A stretch of DNA of 64,000 nucleotides from Brevibacillus formosus (GTDB lineage Bacteria > Bacillota > Bacilli > Brevibacillales > Brevibacillaceae). The stretch is from contig NZ_PXZL01000008.1 in NCBI RefSeq assembly GCF_003013405.1, positions 60,892 through 124,891 of the forward strand, given 5' to 3'. The notes below the pieces were generated by a model. The model had not been told where the DNA came from, did no database searches, and saw only the letters and a list, made by a program, of their open reading frames with translations. Of the stretch, positions 42,665-51,891 are shown piece by piece. Position numbers and translations under genes: made by a program. Numbering within the stretch: position 1 is the stretch's first letter; each line of letters opens with the position of its first letter.

Positions 42665-44317
42665 TCACGGTTCTTCCTGTGCCCGTTCCAGTACAGCTCC
42701 GGTGATCGCATCAATGGATGTTTCGATTCCTTTTTCCTTGTACACACGGTAGACAAGAAGCGCCTGCTTGTCAGTTGTGTTCTTTTTACCCGTCAAAATA
42801 TACGTAAGCTCCAGAGGGTGATTTCTTCTTAGTGTTGCCTCAGCAGCTTGCTTGGAAATTGCCTTGGCAGGATCGGGAAAGCTCGTGGCCCCCTGTCCAA
42901 ATGCACCTGACATGCCGACAACTTCCCCTGTGTTCGTATCCACAATCACTTCATAGGAGTGATCCACTACGGGAATGCCCTGATACAGCTTGGTAAATCG
43001 AAAGCGAACCTCGGCTGCTTCCCTGCTGGTGCCTGTCAGCTCCAGCTCTTTGATTGTCTTGTCCAAGTAGCGCTGCAAATGCTCAATCGCAGGCTGCAAC
43101 AAGGCTTCCGGCGAAAGTCCCTGATTTTTGCCCAAAGAGGACCCTGCCTCCTGTTTGCGATTCATCCGATAAGATAGCAATTGCCCATTTTCATGTACCC
43201 GAGCCGTCAGTTCTTTTTCTTTCATTTCCCACTGATACTCGCGTACTCCGTCTCTCCCTACAGATGTCGTCCCTTGCCAATTATCCACAGCAAATGGCAA
43301 ACCGAATTCCCTTACGAGCAAGGAAAGTGTCTCTTCACTTGCACCGGCTTTTAACGTTCTCCCCTCAGCAGCTATTGGTATGATACGTTTCCCCTCATCT
43401 CTCTGTATGGGAACGCCTTTGCCAGTAACCAAAGCTCCTGTATTGGCATCAATGAACCCGGAAATGTCAGACTCGTAGTGTAAGGAAGCTACTTCCCCTC
43501 CCTTTTCCCGGTAAACCAACCGCAATGTCGACGCAAGCGCTTCTTCCGCCTTTTCTTTGGATAGCACGGCCGTTGGTTTGGGAATCTGCACAAGAGACTG
43601 AAGTTGATCGGAGTCCTGAAAGATTTGAAAATTGGACACCTGATCGTCAATCATTTTAACGGTGTAGCTTGCTTCATAAAAGGGTATGCCATGAACAACC
43701 CGACTAAACCCAATGGTTCCTCGTTTTAGATCAGACTGGGAAGGATTGTATCGGTAATGCTTTCCTTGTTCCCCCAGCATCTCCAGCACGTATGTTTCTG
43801 CTTTTTTCACCAAGGGAGGGATTGGTAGTGCATCGGTTACGGCATCAGTCTGCTTGATCGGGGAGGTAGCTACTGGTGGTAAAGCCTTTTCTGGCTGTTT
43901 CTTGCGCTCTGTACGTACAGTAGTCGTCTCTGACCGATTCGTTTCGACAGGATTCATGACTTTATTCTCTTTTGTCGTGTTTGCTGAAGGGGGAGGAAAC
44001 GGCGGCGGCTGTTTCGATTCGGGAGTGGGTACAGAAACAATAGTTGCAGAAGGTTGCTCATGCTTCATTGTATGCTCCCACAAAGTTTGAAGGGTCTGCT
44101 GCCCACTCTCTGTGGACACCCATCCTCCCAACAAAACAATTGCTGCAACGCCAGCCACCCGATTTGCCACACGTTGAAAATACAAACGACGCCTCAGTTG
44201 ATTTGTAAGTAATTGTAAACGTCGTTGAGTCTCCCTGACATATTCCAGGCGAGGTGGCGATTCCGTTTCCTTTAGCCGTCTCAGTCGTTTTTCCAGCTCT
44301 TCTTCATGCCAGCTCAT
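42665..44317 (-). CDS. Anti-sigma-like membrane protein with YcdB/YcdC-type outer domains
   Basis: A 550-residue protein. Residues 1-48 are charged and cytoplasmic, 51-67 a transmembrane helix, 70-165 a P/T/E-rich linker, and 170-545 two or three repeats of the YcdB/YcdC (PepSY-related) fold, with signature turns such as VVHGIPFYEASYTV, FIDANTGALV, LYQGIPVVDHSYEVIVDTNTGEVVGM and VYKEKGIETSIDAITGAVLE. It overlaps the ECF sigma gene by 14 bases, so an anti-sigma role is inferred; the outer domains probably sense a signal. They resemble the secreted protein encoded upstream. Confidence 0.78.
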   Translation of the reverse strand: MSWHEEELEKRLRRLKETESPPRLEYVRETQRRLQLLTNQLRRRLYFQRVANRVAGVAAIVLLGGWVSTESGQQTLQTLWEHTMKHEQPSATIVSVPTPESKQPPPFPPPSANTTKENKVMNPVETNRSETTTVRTERKKQPEKALPPVATSPIKQTDAVTDALPIPPLVKKAETYVLEMLGEQGKHYRYNPSQSDLKRGTIGFSRVVHGIPFYEASYTVKMIDDQVSNFQIFQDSDQLQSLVQIPKPTAVLSKEKAEEALASTLRLVYREKGGEVASLHYESDISGFIDANTGALVTGKGVPIQRDEGKRIIPIAAEGRTLKAGASEETLSLLVREFGLPFAVDNWQGTTSVGRDGVREYQWEMKEKELTARVHENGQLLSYRMNRKQEAGSSLGKNQGLSPEALLQPAIEHLQRYLDKTIKELELTGTSREAAEVRFRFTKLYQGIPVVDHSYEVIVDTNTGEVVGMSGAFGQGATSFPDPAKAISKQAAEATLRRNHPLELTYILTGKKNTTDKQALLVYRVYKEKGIETSIDAITGAVLERAQEEP

Positions 44318-44840
44318 GTGGAATCCCCCCTTTCACCGAATCCTTCAGGAAATGCTGAAGCTTTTTCAGCGCCCGATGATAAACCACCTTGACCTTGGCC
44401 TCCGAAATAGCCAGAAGTTCCGCGGTCTCCCTGATGCTGTACCCTTCCACACTGCGCAAGATGACGACCATACGATAAGATGGTTTCAGTCTTTGCAACG
44501 CATCCTTGATCTCCCGCATTTCTTCCTTGTTATCCAGCTCTACTTCTGGTATCCCTTGCTTTGCTGTTAACCGCATCAGCCAGTTTTCAGAAACCAGTTC
44601 ATACAGCTTCTGCTTGCGATAATGGTCGATAGCAATATGCTTTGCGATAGAGAACAGCCAAGTCTTTACTGCTACTCGTCCGTCGTAAGTCGGCAGTGCT
44701 TTCACGACACGGGTAAACACCTCTTGCGTCAAATCTTCCGTTTCATTCTGGTTACCCGTGAAATGCAGCAAGAAGCAGTAAACAGCCATGTAGTGCTGTT
44801 CGTAGATGCTCCCCATTTTCTCATAGAGGTCGTCATACAT
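44304..44840 (-). CDS. ECF-family RNA polymerase sigma factor
   Basis: A 178-residue ECF sigma factor. Region 2 (CFLLHFTGNQNETEDLTQEVFTRVVKALPTYDGRVAVKTWLFSIAKHIAIDHYRKQK) and region 4 (YRMVVILRSVEGYSIRETAELLAISEAKVKVVYHRALKKLQ) are complete. GGAGGG lies before the ATG. It sits between the secreted YcdB-like protein (42 bases upstream) and its probable anti-sigma partner (14-base overlap). Confidence 0.93.
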   Translation of the reverse strand: MYDDLYEKMGSIYEQHYMAVYCFLLHFTGNQNETEDLTQEVFTRVVKALPTYDGRVAVKTWLFSIAKHIAIDHYRKQKLYELVSENWLMRLTAKQGIPEVELDNKEEMREIKDALQRLKPSYRMVVILRSVEGYSIRETAELLAISEAKVKVVYHRALKKLQHFLKDSVKGGIPHELA

Positions 44841-44882
44841 GCGCGCCCTCCTTTCTTGCGTAATTTCTATCCTCGGGCAGGA

Positions 44883-46412
44883 TCAATCGGCTTCTTGGTC
44901 CTCTTCCTCCTGAACAAGCTTTCCTGTTAACGCATCAATTCGTTCCTTTACCCATGGATAGGCCGTAGCCAGTTTGTATACCAGGAGTGCCTTGTTCCCG
45001 TTATTTTCCGGATAAAAATACTCCAGTTCAAACTGCTTAAGGAATTCCTGCGCAGCCTGTTCCGCCGTTACCCCAGCCTTCAGATCAGGTAACTGCTCGG
45101 TGAATTTCGCTTTGCTAGACGTGTCCATTATCGTGACCTTTCCGTTAACGATGTGGACAAAGAAGCTTCTGTCCCGTACAGGTATCCCCTGATGCACCTT
45201 GACGAACTCAAATTGGAATTTCCCATTTTCTTCGCCATTGATGTGAGTTGTACTACCGATCTCCATCATTTCTTTCACGTCAATGGGGAGATATTTTTCC
45301 ATTTCCTTGATAGCTCGCGCGCGTGCTTCTTCCTTCGTCATGCTATTTTTCTTTATTTTTGTCACTTCTTTAAAAAAGGACAGAATCTCTCCTGTTTCCT
45401 CCACAACACTTACTACCGTTTCATCGTCGGAATCTTCCCTCCATGTAAATACTTTGATCCCTGTTTGCGGAAAACTCTCTTCCTTCCATTCCTCTGCCTT
45501 TATGTCTAGGTCATGTTCCTGTTTCACATAAGCGGATACTTCCTCATTCGTTTTGGCCGTCAGTTTATTCGCTTTCGGCGTAACTTTCACGATTCCTCCG
45601 GGCAGCTTGTACTGCTGTTCCGGGACGTACAAGGACTTCCCTGTCGTTGCATCCAGATACCCCGAAAACATGGGCTCATACGTAAGCAGCTTCTCATCTG
45701 CCCAATAGGACAACGTCATGTGGGAGGCTACTGTTTTTGTCATTTGTTCCTTTGCCAAAGCTTCCTTTGGATCGGGGAAAGAGGTCTTTTCGAATGCAGG
45801 GATTTCATAGAAAAACCTAGAATCCGGTACGTGAGCAGAGCGGCCGGAGACAACCTCACCTTTGGCATTCAACTCTATACCTACACTCAAATTCGGATAT
45901 AGCAACCCGTTTACGGATTTCGAAAAAACAACACCCCTTTTCGTAAAGGTCGGATTAAGCTGATAGCCATCCATCTTTGGACCGTACCACTCTTTCAGAA
46001 AAGCGGTTGCCTTTTCTTTAGACTCCTGCCACGTTGGTTTCTTGTCGCCTTCTGTTTTTTCTGCTGCCAGCCTGAAACTCATTAACTTCCCAGTATTCCG
46101 TTCAAATTCGATGTCTACCCTCGGTTCTTTTTGGTCTTTTTCTTTTTTCAGCTGAACGAAGATTGTATTCGGTTTCTCTTTATCAACCGTTACCGTCTTG
46201 AACGTATACTCCTTGAGATACGGCAATAGCTTCCGCGCTTTGACCAGTGCTTCGTCTACTGTTTTCATGACATCATCCGCTACACTTGCTTGATTTTCTG
46301 CTGCTAACGTTGCTCGCTGATACTCTCCTTGGGTGGCTAAAGCTACAGGTGTGGAGGCCAGGACACACATTGCTCCCATCACACATACAGCCTGCGAAAT
46401 TGTTTTCTTCAT
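44883..46412 (-). CDS. Secreted YcdB/YcdC-domain protein
   Basis: A 509-residue exported protein. A signal peptide (MKKTISQAVCVMGAMCVLASTPVALA) is followed by four weak repeats of the YcdB/YcdC (PepSY-related) domain, with turns SVNGLLYPNLSVGIELNAKGEVV, YLDATTGKSLYV, KVHQGIPVRDRSFFVHIVNGKVTIM and IDALTGKLV. Its layout matches the outer part of the anti-sigma protein downstream. The gene is first after an ECF-type promoter and is followed by sigma and anti-sigma. It may act as a soluble partner or decoy for the sensor, which is inference. Confidence 0.82.
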   Translation of the reverse strand: MKKTISQAVCVMGAMCVLASTPVALATQGEYQRATLAAENQASVADDVMKTVDEALVKARKLLPYLKEYTFKTVTVDKEKPNTIFVQLKKEKDQKEPRVDIEFERNTGKLMSFRLAAEKTEGDKKPTWQESKEKATAFLKEWYGPKMDGYQLNPTFTKRGVVFSKSVNGLLYPNLSVGIELNAKGEVVSGRSAHVPDSRFFYEIPAFEKTSFPDPKEALAKEQMTKTVASHMTLSYWADEKLLTYEPMFSGYLDATTGKSLYVPEQQYKLPGGIVKVTPKANKLTAKTNEEVSAYVKQEHDLDIKAEEWKEESFPQTGIKVFTWREDSDDETVVSVVEETGEILSFFKEVTKIKKNSMTKEEARARAIKEMEKYLPIDVKEMMEIGSTTHINGEENGKFQFEFVKVHQGIPVRDRSFFVHIVNGKVTIMDTSSKAKFTEQLPDLKAGVTAEQAAQEFLKQFELEYFYPENNGNKALLVYKLATAYPWVKERIDALTGKLVQEEEDQEAD

Positions 46413-46474
46413 AAGTTACTCTCCTCTTTGTATTGGTTGCTTGGATGCTGCTTGCTCTTTGTGTACATTGACTT

Positions 46475-46502
46475 ATTCGTAGAAACACCCAAAAGGTTAC
46501 AC
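46475..46502 (-). promoter_or_regulatory. ECF-type promoter before the YcdB-sigma-antisigma operon
   Basis: TGTAAC (46497-46502), 16 bases, CGAATA (46475-46480) on the minus strand, 63 bases before the ATG. Pattern of Bacillus ECF promoters; implies that the operon's own sigma factor drives it. Confidence 0.7.
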
Positions 46503-46516
46503 TTTCCAGAAAAAAC

Positions 46517-46547
46517 AAAAAAACCTTGGCATTCCAAGGTTTTTTGC
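46517..46547. terminator. Bidirectional terminator after the PHP gene
   Basis: AAAACCTTGG/CCAAGGTTTT with a 4-base loop and long A and T runs. Confidence 0.92.
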
Positions 46548-46589
46548 ATCTCAAATCATAATTTGCTCAAAACATGCTCTTTTCCACAG

Positions 46590-47594
46590 TCAACCATAAC
46601 AGATGGGCTTCATGATCCGCTGACGACCGGAAAAAGTGGCAATCTCCGTTACCCCCATTGAATGGAGGATCTCCAGATTCGCCGCCACGTATCTCCCAAT
46701 ATCGTCGGGAAAGTGCGCGTCGGACGAGAGTGTCAGTGGAACGCCATGCGCCACCAAAACGTCGAGGAAAGCAGGACTGGGGCACATTTCCTGAACCGGA
46801 TAGCGGTAGTACAGGCCCGCATTGATTTCGGTTGCTGTATCCGTTTCTTTCAAAGCAGTTGCGATTTGGTGGTAATAGGGAACAAGCTCCGATTCCTCTG
46901 GGCGGTAGGAGAACACTTTCAGATTGTCCAGATGAGCAACAAAATCAAACAAGTTGCTCCTAATCATGGACTCAACTGTGCGGAAAAAGTCCGCGTATAG
47001 CTGTTTCAGGTCATGCTGCTCAAACAGATGGCGCGTCTCGGGATTGTCAAAGCCCCATCCTTGTAAAAAATGAACAGAACCGATCACATAATCCCACGAA
47101 GTGCCTGCCAGCAAGCTTTCCAATTCTGCTTCCCCGCCGATAAAGTAATCCGCTTCGATCCCCAGTCGCAACTCCACACCGCTTGCCGCCCAACGCTGCT
47201 TTGCTGCCTCAATGGCCACACAAAAGTCGCTGAAGCTCTCGGTGCATACTTGATCAAGCCACGTTCGCTGCAAGCGACCCAAATCGGTGTCACCCAGCTC
47301 CATATACCGTTCAAAGTAGGGACGGGCTTCACGAAAGCGGTATAAATGATCGACAATCCCCACTTCCTTCAAGCCTTTGTTTAACGCTTCACGCAAATAC
47401 AGATCGATCCAGGACGGGTCGTATGCCCCAAGAGACATCCGGTTATTTAATCGCGCAAGACTGTCCAGCAGCCAGGCGCGGGTATGTCGAGGTTCAGTTA
47501 ACGGATAAAAGTGGTCGAGGGCCAAATTGGTACGGTCGAGCCAACGCAATGAAAAAGGCCCTTCTTCCAGGTGAAGATGATAGTCGATCAGCAT
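46590..47594 (-). CDS. PHP-domain phosphoesterase, histidinol-phosphatase-like
   Basis: A 334-residue PHP protein. Metal motifs: IDYHLHLEEG at the N-terminus, VGIVDHLYRF, LGIEADY, VIGSVHFL, FVAHLDN and TLSSDAHFPDDIG near the end. It resembles HisK-type histidinol phosphatase, but no his gene is near; as last gene of an import operon it more likely dephosphorylates the imported compound or an intermediate. The ATG at 47594 follows AAAGGAGAG; it overlaps the regulator gene upstream by seven bases. Confidence 0.85.
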   Translation of the reverse strand: MLIDYHLHLEEGPFSLRWLDRTNLALDHFYPLTEPRHTRAWLLDSLARLNNRMSLGAYDPSWIDLYLREALNKGLKEVGIVDHLYRFREARPYFERYMELGDTDLGRLQRTWLDQVCTESFSDFCVAIEAAKQRWAASGVELRLGIEADYFIGGEAELESLLAGTSWDYVIGSVHFLQGWGFDNPETRHLFEQHDLKQLYADFFRTVESMIRSNLFDFVAHLDNLKVFSYRPEESELVPYYHQIATALKETDTATEINAGLYYRYPVQEMCPSPAFLDVLVAHGVPLTLSSDAHFPDDIGRYVAANLEILHSMGVTEIATFSGRQRIMKPICYG

Positions 47595-48388
47595 GTGAAG
47601 TCTCTCCTTTCCGGATGTTCGCTTATCCAGGTAGTTTGCATGCCAGACGAAAGCCATTCATCCGGCATCGGCTGGTCACAAACAACCGCGCTGACATCCT
47701 GCCAGCCGCAAATACGGAAAAATTGCGTTTGGCCGATCTTGGATGTATCTCCTAATACATAGACTTGCTCCGACCGCTGTACCATCATGGTCGAACACAG
47801 CGTTTCTTCCATGTCATAATCGGTGAAGCCATCAGCCGTCATTCCTCCACAGGAAATAAAAGCTTTATCAAAATGAAAACGAGAGAGTAGCTCGCAGGTA
47901 AACGCCCCGGCAACCGATTGTTGGGCCGGATGGGTCAGCCCCCCCAGCATAATGACCTGACCGTTGAATTGCTTGGCTTCCAACAGCTCGTTTAGTAAAG
48001 AAGCGGCGGGGAGCGAATTCGTGACTATCGTTAATTGGTTGATGCCCTTGATAGCACGTGCCAATTCCAGTGTTGTCGTCCCGACATCGAGCGCGATGGT
48101 ATCCCCGTCAGACAAAAGTTCTGCCGCGATTTGCCCAATTTTCGTTTTTGCCGTCTGTTGGATCGCCTGTTTCTTTTCAAAGTGCGGCTCGCGTTTCGCC
48201 AAATGATAAGGGATTGCTCCTCCGTACACTCGTTTTAACAAACGTTGCTGTTCCAAATGGTCCAGATCACGTCGTATTGTCTCCGGTGTTACTGCCAGGT
48301 TTTTTGCCAGACTCATCACCTGAATTTTTCCGTGGCGGTTCAATTCGTCCAGAATCACTTGCTGTCGTTCTTCAGGCGATAGTGTCAT
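47588..48388 (-). CDS. DeoR/GlpR-family transcriptional regulator
   Basis: A 266-residue regulator: N-terminal DeoR HTH (RQQVILDELNRHGKIQVMSLAKNLAVTPETIRRDLDHLEQQRLLKRVYGGA) and a C-terminal ISOCOT sugar-phosphate-sensing domain (about 75-250: DGDTIALDVGTTTLELAR, LTIVTNSLPAASLL, VIMLGG, DKAFISCGGM). DeoR proteins bind phosphorylated ligands. It lies inside the operon with overlaps on both sides, so it is probably self-regulating and senses the imported substrate. Confidence 0.92.
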   Translation of the reverse strand: MTLSPEERQQVILDELNRHGKIQVMSLAKNLAVTPETIRRDLDHLEQQRLLKRVYGGAIPYHLAKREPHFEKKQAIQQTAKTKIGQIAAELLSDGDTIALDVGTTTLELARAIKGINQLTIVTNSLPAASLLNELLEAKQFNGQVIMLGGLTHPAQQSVAGAFTCELLSRFHFDKAFISCGGMTADGFTDYDMEETLCSTMMVQRSEQVYVLGDTSKIGQTQFFRICGWQDVSAVVCDQPMPDEWLSSGMQTTWISEHPERRDFTC

Positions 48389-49391
48389 AAAGCGGAATCA
48401 CATCCTTGGGACTTACATACAATGTTTTTGTTGTGCCTATCTCCTCCTGCTCGAGGGACAGGTGAAGAGTGTCCACCAGTACAGGAACATCACCCATGTT
48501 CAGCTCGTAACGGGTAATGTTGCCAAGCATGGTTACCTGAGCGATATTCCCGGTCAAACAGATGTCCTCCCCAGCCAACCGCTGTTCGCGAAACGTCTCA
48601 GGGCGAATTGCGAATCGTTCAACTGCCGGATGAGACAGATTAGGCGCGATTCGGTTAAGCTGCTCGGCAGTCAGCACGTTGTAATTGCCGATGAAGCGAG
48701 CAACAAATTCAGAGCGAGGCTGGGTGTAAATCTCTTGAGGACTGCCGTGCTGAACAATTCGTCCACCATTCATGATATAGATGCGGTCACTGACAGCCAT
48801 AGCTTCTTCCTGATCGTGAGTAACCAGTACAGTCGTCATGTTTAACTCACGTTGGATGGTGCGTAGCTGCTTTTGCAAATTTTTGCGAATCTGGGCATCG
48901 AGCGCACTAAGCGGCTCATCCAGCAGAAGCACTTTTGGCCGGGTAACCAGAGAACGGGCGAGTGCCACACGCTGCTGCTGGCCGCCAGACAATTCACGCG
49001 GGTAAGCCTGCTCTTTTCCCACCAATCCCACCAGCTCAATCATTTCCTGGACACGCAGCCGAATCTCCGTTTTCGAGATTTTGTTCATTTCCAGGCCAAA
49101 GGCAATGTTTTGACTGACCGTAAGATTGGGAAAGAGCGCATACGATTGGAACACCATGCCGATCTGCCTATTTTTTGGCGACACATCCGTCACATCTTTG
49201 CCGTCAATGTAGATCATGCCTGTATCAGGAGCCGTCAAACCACTGAGGATGCGTAACAGCGTACTTTTGCCACACCCGCTAGGGCCAAGCAAAGTGACCA
49301 GCTCACCTTTTTCAATCGCAAGATCGAGTTGCTGCAACACGTGTTGACCGTGAAAGGTTTTGGACAAGTGTTCGATTTGGACGTAGCTCAT
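48372..49391 (-). CDS. ABC transporter ATP-binding protein (PotA/FbpC type)
   Basis: A 339-residue ATPase of the spermidine/iron(III)/2-aminoethylphosphonate class. Walker A GPSGCGKST, Q-loop, signature LSGGQQQR, Walker B VLLLDEPLSALD and the H-loop VLVTHDQEEAM are intact; a C-terminal TOBE-like domain (about 245-339) follows. It overlaps the DeoR gene by 17 bases and the permease by one. Confidence 0.95.
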   Translation of the reverse strand: MSYVQIEHLSKTFHGQHVLQQLDLAIEKGELVTLLGPSGCGKSTLLRILSGLTAPDTGMIYIDGKDVTDVSPKNRQIGMVFQSYALFPNLTVSQNIAFGLEMNKISKTEIRLRVQEMIELVGLVGKEQAYPRELSGGQQQRVALARSLVTRPKVLLLDEPLSALDAQIRKNLQKQLRTIQRELNMTTVLVTHDQEEAMAVSDRIYIMNGGRIVQHGSPQEIYTQPRSEFVARFIGNYNVLTAEQLNRIAPNLSHPAVERFAIRPETFREQRLAGEDICLTGNIAQVTMLGNITRYELNMGDVPVLVDTLHLSLEQEEIGTTKTLYVSPKDVIPLYDTIA

Positions 49392-50179
49392 CAGGGGACC
49401 TCCTTGCGTGCGAAGCTTCGGCGCGTGAATTTTACAACCAGGCCAGTGATGATAGCCATTAGGACAAAATAAGTGACGGTAATCGCGCTGGCGACATGAC
49501 CACTAGACGCTAGCTTGGCGTACAGATACATCTGAAGGGTTTCGTATCTTCCTCCCACCAAGATGTTAATCAGAACGAATTCACCAAATAAAATGGAGAA
49601 CGACAAGAGTGAGGACACGAAAATTCCAGACATGATATTCGGAACGATAATCCGTACGAACGCCTGCCAGTGGCTCGCACCCAATAGCTCGGCTGCCTCC
49701 ATCAACGAACGTGCCTGCATGGCAAGCAGGCTGTTGCGCGTTCCCTGATAAAGATACGGAAGCAAACCGACCAAATACGCCCCTGCGGTGATGATAACCA
49801 TTGGAATTCCGTTTCCTGAATAAGTACGGATCAATCCGACCGCCATAATGACACCCGGAACAGCATAGGTCAGCATCACCAAAAGCTGAACCAGCCTCTC
49901 CATCCGGGGAGCGTAGACGATTATGGAGAATACAGCAGGAACAATAATGACCACGGCAACGACAGTCGTCAGAAAGCTGAGCAGAAAAGACCGCCCGAAT
50001 GCCTGCAGGAATCGGGGATCGGCATACAGCTCCGCAAACCATTTTCCTGTGATTCCTTCCGGCAAAATCGTGCTGTTCCACTCAGTTGCCAGTGAGTACA
50101 GGATGGTAGCCGCTACAGGCAAAAACAAATACAGCATGACCAACGCAAACGACAAGGATGGCAAACTGATCCGCTTCAA
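49391..50179 (-). CDS. ABC transporter permease
   Basis: A 262-residue permease with six transmembrane spans and the EAA loop (MEAAELLGASHWQAFVRIIVPNIMSGI). The start is TTG at 50179, overlapping the stop of the upstream permease as TTGA and with CGGAGGG seven bases upstream; a GTG 33 bases earlier lacks a site. The 1-base overlap with the ATPase gene follows at the other end. Confidence 0.88.
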   Translation of the reverse strand: MKRISLPSLSFALVMLYLFLPVAATILYSLATEWNSTILPEGITGKWFAELYADPRFLQAFGRSFLLSFLTTVVAVVIIVPAVFSIIVYAPRMERLVQLLVMLTYAVPGVIMAVGLIRTYSGNGIPMVIITAGAYLVGLLPYLYQGTRNSLLAMQARSLMEAAELLGASHWQAFVRIIVPNIMSGIFVSSLLSFSILFGEFVLINILVGGRYETLQMYLYAKLASSGHVASAITVTYFVLMAIITGLVVKFTRRSFARKEVP

Positions 50180-51021
50180 GACAAATCCCTCCGAATCTTC
50201 CGCGTCAGCCACTCGTTCACGAGTAAGGCTCCGGCAAGCGTCAGGCCGAGCAGCACTGCGAGTGCGCTACCCAGCTCGGGTCTGGCAAAAATGTCGCCAG
50301 ATACTAGCGCACCAATCCGAATGGGCACCAGATTGTAGTTGCTCCCGGTGAGCGCGTAGGCAGAAGCATAGGCACCCATTGCATTGGCAAACAGAATGCT
50401 GAATGTGCCGACGATGCCTGGAAGCAGTACCGGGAAACCGATCCTCAGCCAAAACTTCCAGGGACTAGCCCCAAGCAGCTCGGCCGCTTCCATCCATTGC
50501 TTCTGAATAGCGTTGTACAGGGGATACAAAAGCATTACCGCCAGCGGCAGTTGAAAATAAATATAAACAAGCGTCAAGCCGCTCCATGAATACAGAGTAA
50601 ATGACTGTCCAAAATCAATCCCCAGTTGCTTCGCGAGCAACACAAACAATCCACTGTTTCCCAACAGGACAATGAAGGCAAATGCGAGCGGAATTCCCGC
50701 AAAATTGGAGGTTAGATTGGTAATGACAAGCACTCGCTGTTGCAGAGATTGCGGGAAACGGGTAATCGCGTAGGCGGCGAAAACAGCAACGACGATTCCA
50801 ATGAGAGCAGATAGGAACGAGATGAGCACGCTGTTCTCAAAAGCCTGCAAGTAATACGGATTTGAAAAAATCTCCCGATAGTGACTGATTGTAAAACCGC
50901 CGCCCCCCTCAGCCTGAAAGCTCCCTCCAATCATGGAAAGCAATGGGACGAGGAGAAACAGAGCGATCATTGCAAAGAACGGAATCGTCGTGATCCAAAG
51001 CATACTGACAAATCGTTTCAT
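50176..51021 (-). CDS. ABC transporter permease
   Basis: A 281-residue permease with six or seven hydrophobic helices and an EAA loop (MEAAELLGASPWKFWLRIGFPVLLPGI). AAAGGAG precedes the ATG. It forms, with the second permease and ATPase, an importer of the PotBC/PhnUV type, which uses the binding protein encoded at the operon start. Confidence 0.92.
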   Translation of the reverse strand: MKRFVSMLWITTIPFFAMIALFLLVPLLSMIGGSFQAEGGGGFTISHYREIFSNPYYLQAFENSVLISFLSALIGIVVAVFAAYAITRFPQSLQQRVLVITNLTSNFAGIPLAFAFIVLLGNSGLFVLLAKQLGIDFGQSFTLYSWSGLTLVYIYFQLPLAVMLLYPLYNAIQKQWMEAAELLGASPWKFWLRIGFPVLLPGIVGTFSILFANAMGAYASAYALTGSNYNLVPIRIGALVSGDIFARPELGSALAVLLGLTLAGALLVNEWLTRKIRRDLS

Positions 51022-51057
51022 CGCAAAAGCTCCTTTCTTAGAGGAAAAGACGCCCCC

Positions 51058-51891
51058 TTAGGGAGACGTCTTACTCAGCCCTCCTACGCTCAATGGCTGC
51101 ATCCCTTTCGAGGGGGAAATGCCGAGCAAATGGCAGGCAAGCGGAGCCACCTGCAATTGCGGAATTGCCTCCTCGCGAATACCGGGAGATATCAGGTCGC
51201 TGATGACAAACAAAGGGACGTCCCGGTCAGCGCTAGAAGTGCCACCATGATTTCCATCGTCTGTCATCCCGTGATCGGCTGTTACAATGATTTGATAACC
51301 CGCATCGATCCACGCAGGAAGCACATTGGCCAGTATCGAATCTGCCGCCAGAACGCGATTTCGATATCGTGCGGAATCAGCCGTATGCTTATGTCCGTCA
51401 TCATCGATATTCATGGAATGGACGTAAAGAAAATCCGGATTGTACCCATTCAACAAAAAGTTGGCGTCAGCAAATAGGTGTGTATCTGGATAGTGATCTT
51501 CCCAGTAGAACATCCCGTTTTGTATCGGCTTGTCGGTGTTCAATTGGATTCGGTCGTAAAACGGATTGAACGGAGCCTTGTTATAAAGCTCGCTTACCCA
51601 GCAATAAGCGGCAGCAGCGTTGGACATTCCGTTTTTCTGCGTCAGGTGAAAGAGACTCTCCTGGTGCGAAAGCCGAACCGTCTGATTGCTGGAAATGCCG
51701 TTCTTCCACACAGGGGTTCCCGTTAAAAGAACCTCGTACAAAGGGCGAGAGAGACTGGGTAATTCCGATCGCACCTGAAAGCGGGCCGCAATGCCGTACT
51801 CAACCAAATGATGCAGGTACCCCATGTGCGTGACGGCTGTGTCAAACCTCAATCCGTCGAGCACAATCATGGCCAGCTTTCTAGCGCACAT
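51058..51891 (-). CDS. Alkaline phosphatase-superfamily phosphodiesterase
   Basis: A 277-residue protein of the nucleotide pyrophosphatase/phosphodiesterase (AP) superfamily. The metal-binding VLDGLRFDTA near the N-terminus, YVHSMNIDDDGHKHT (second metal site) and TADHGMTDDGNHGG (third) are present. No signal peptide is seen, so it acts in the cytoplasm, probably on the imported ester. It overlaps the binding-protein gene by 11 bases. Confidence 0.85.
   Translation of the reverse strand: MCARKLAMIVLDGLRFDTAVTHMGYLHHLVEYGIAARFQVRSELPSLSRPLYEVLLTGTPVWKNGISSNQTVRLSHQESLFHLTQKNGMSNAAAAYCWVSELYNKAPFNPFYDRIQLNTDKPIQNGMFYWEDHYPDTHLFADANFLLNGYNPDFLYVHSMNIDDDGHKHTADSARYRNRVLAADSILANVLPAWIDAGYQIIVTADHGMTDDGNHGGTSSADRDVPLFVISDLISPGIREEAIPQLQVAPLACHLLGISPSKGMQPLSVGGLSKTSP

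Noticed and set aside
46590..47594. Histidinol phosphatase of histidine synthesis
   Set aside because: No his genes nearby; the gene is the last of a transport operon.
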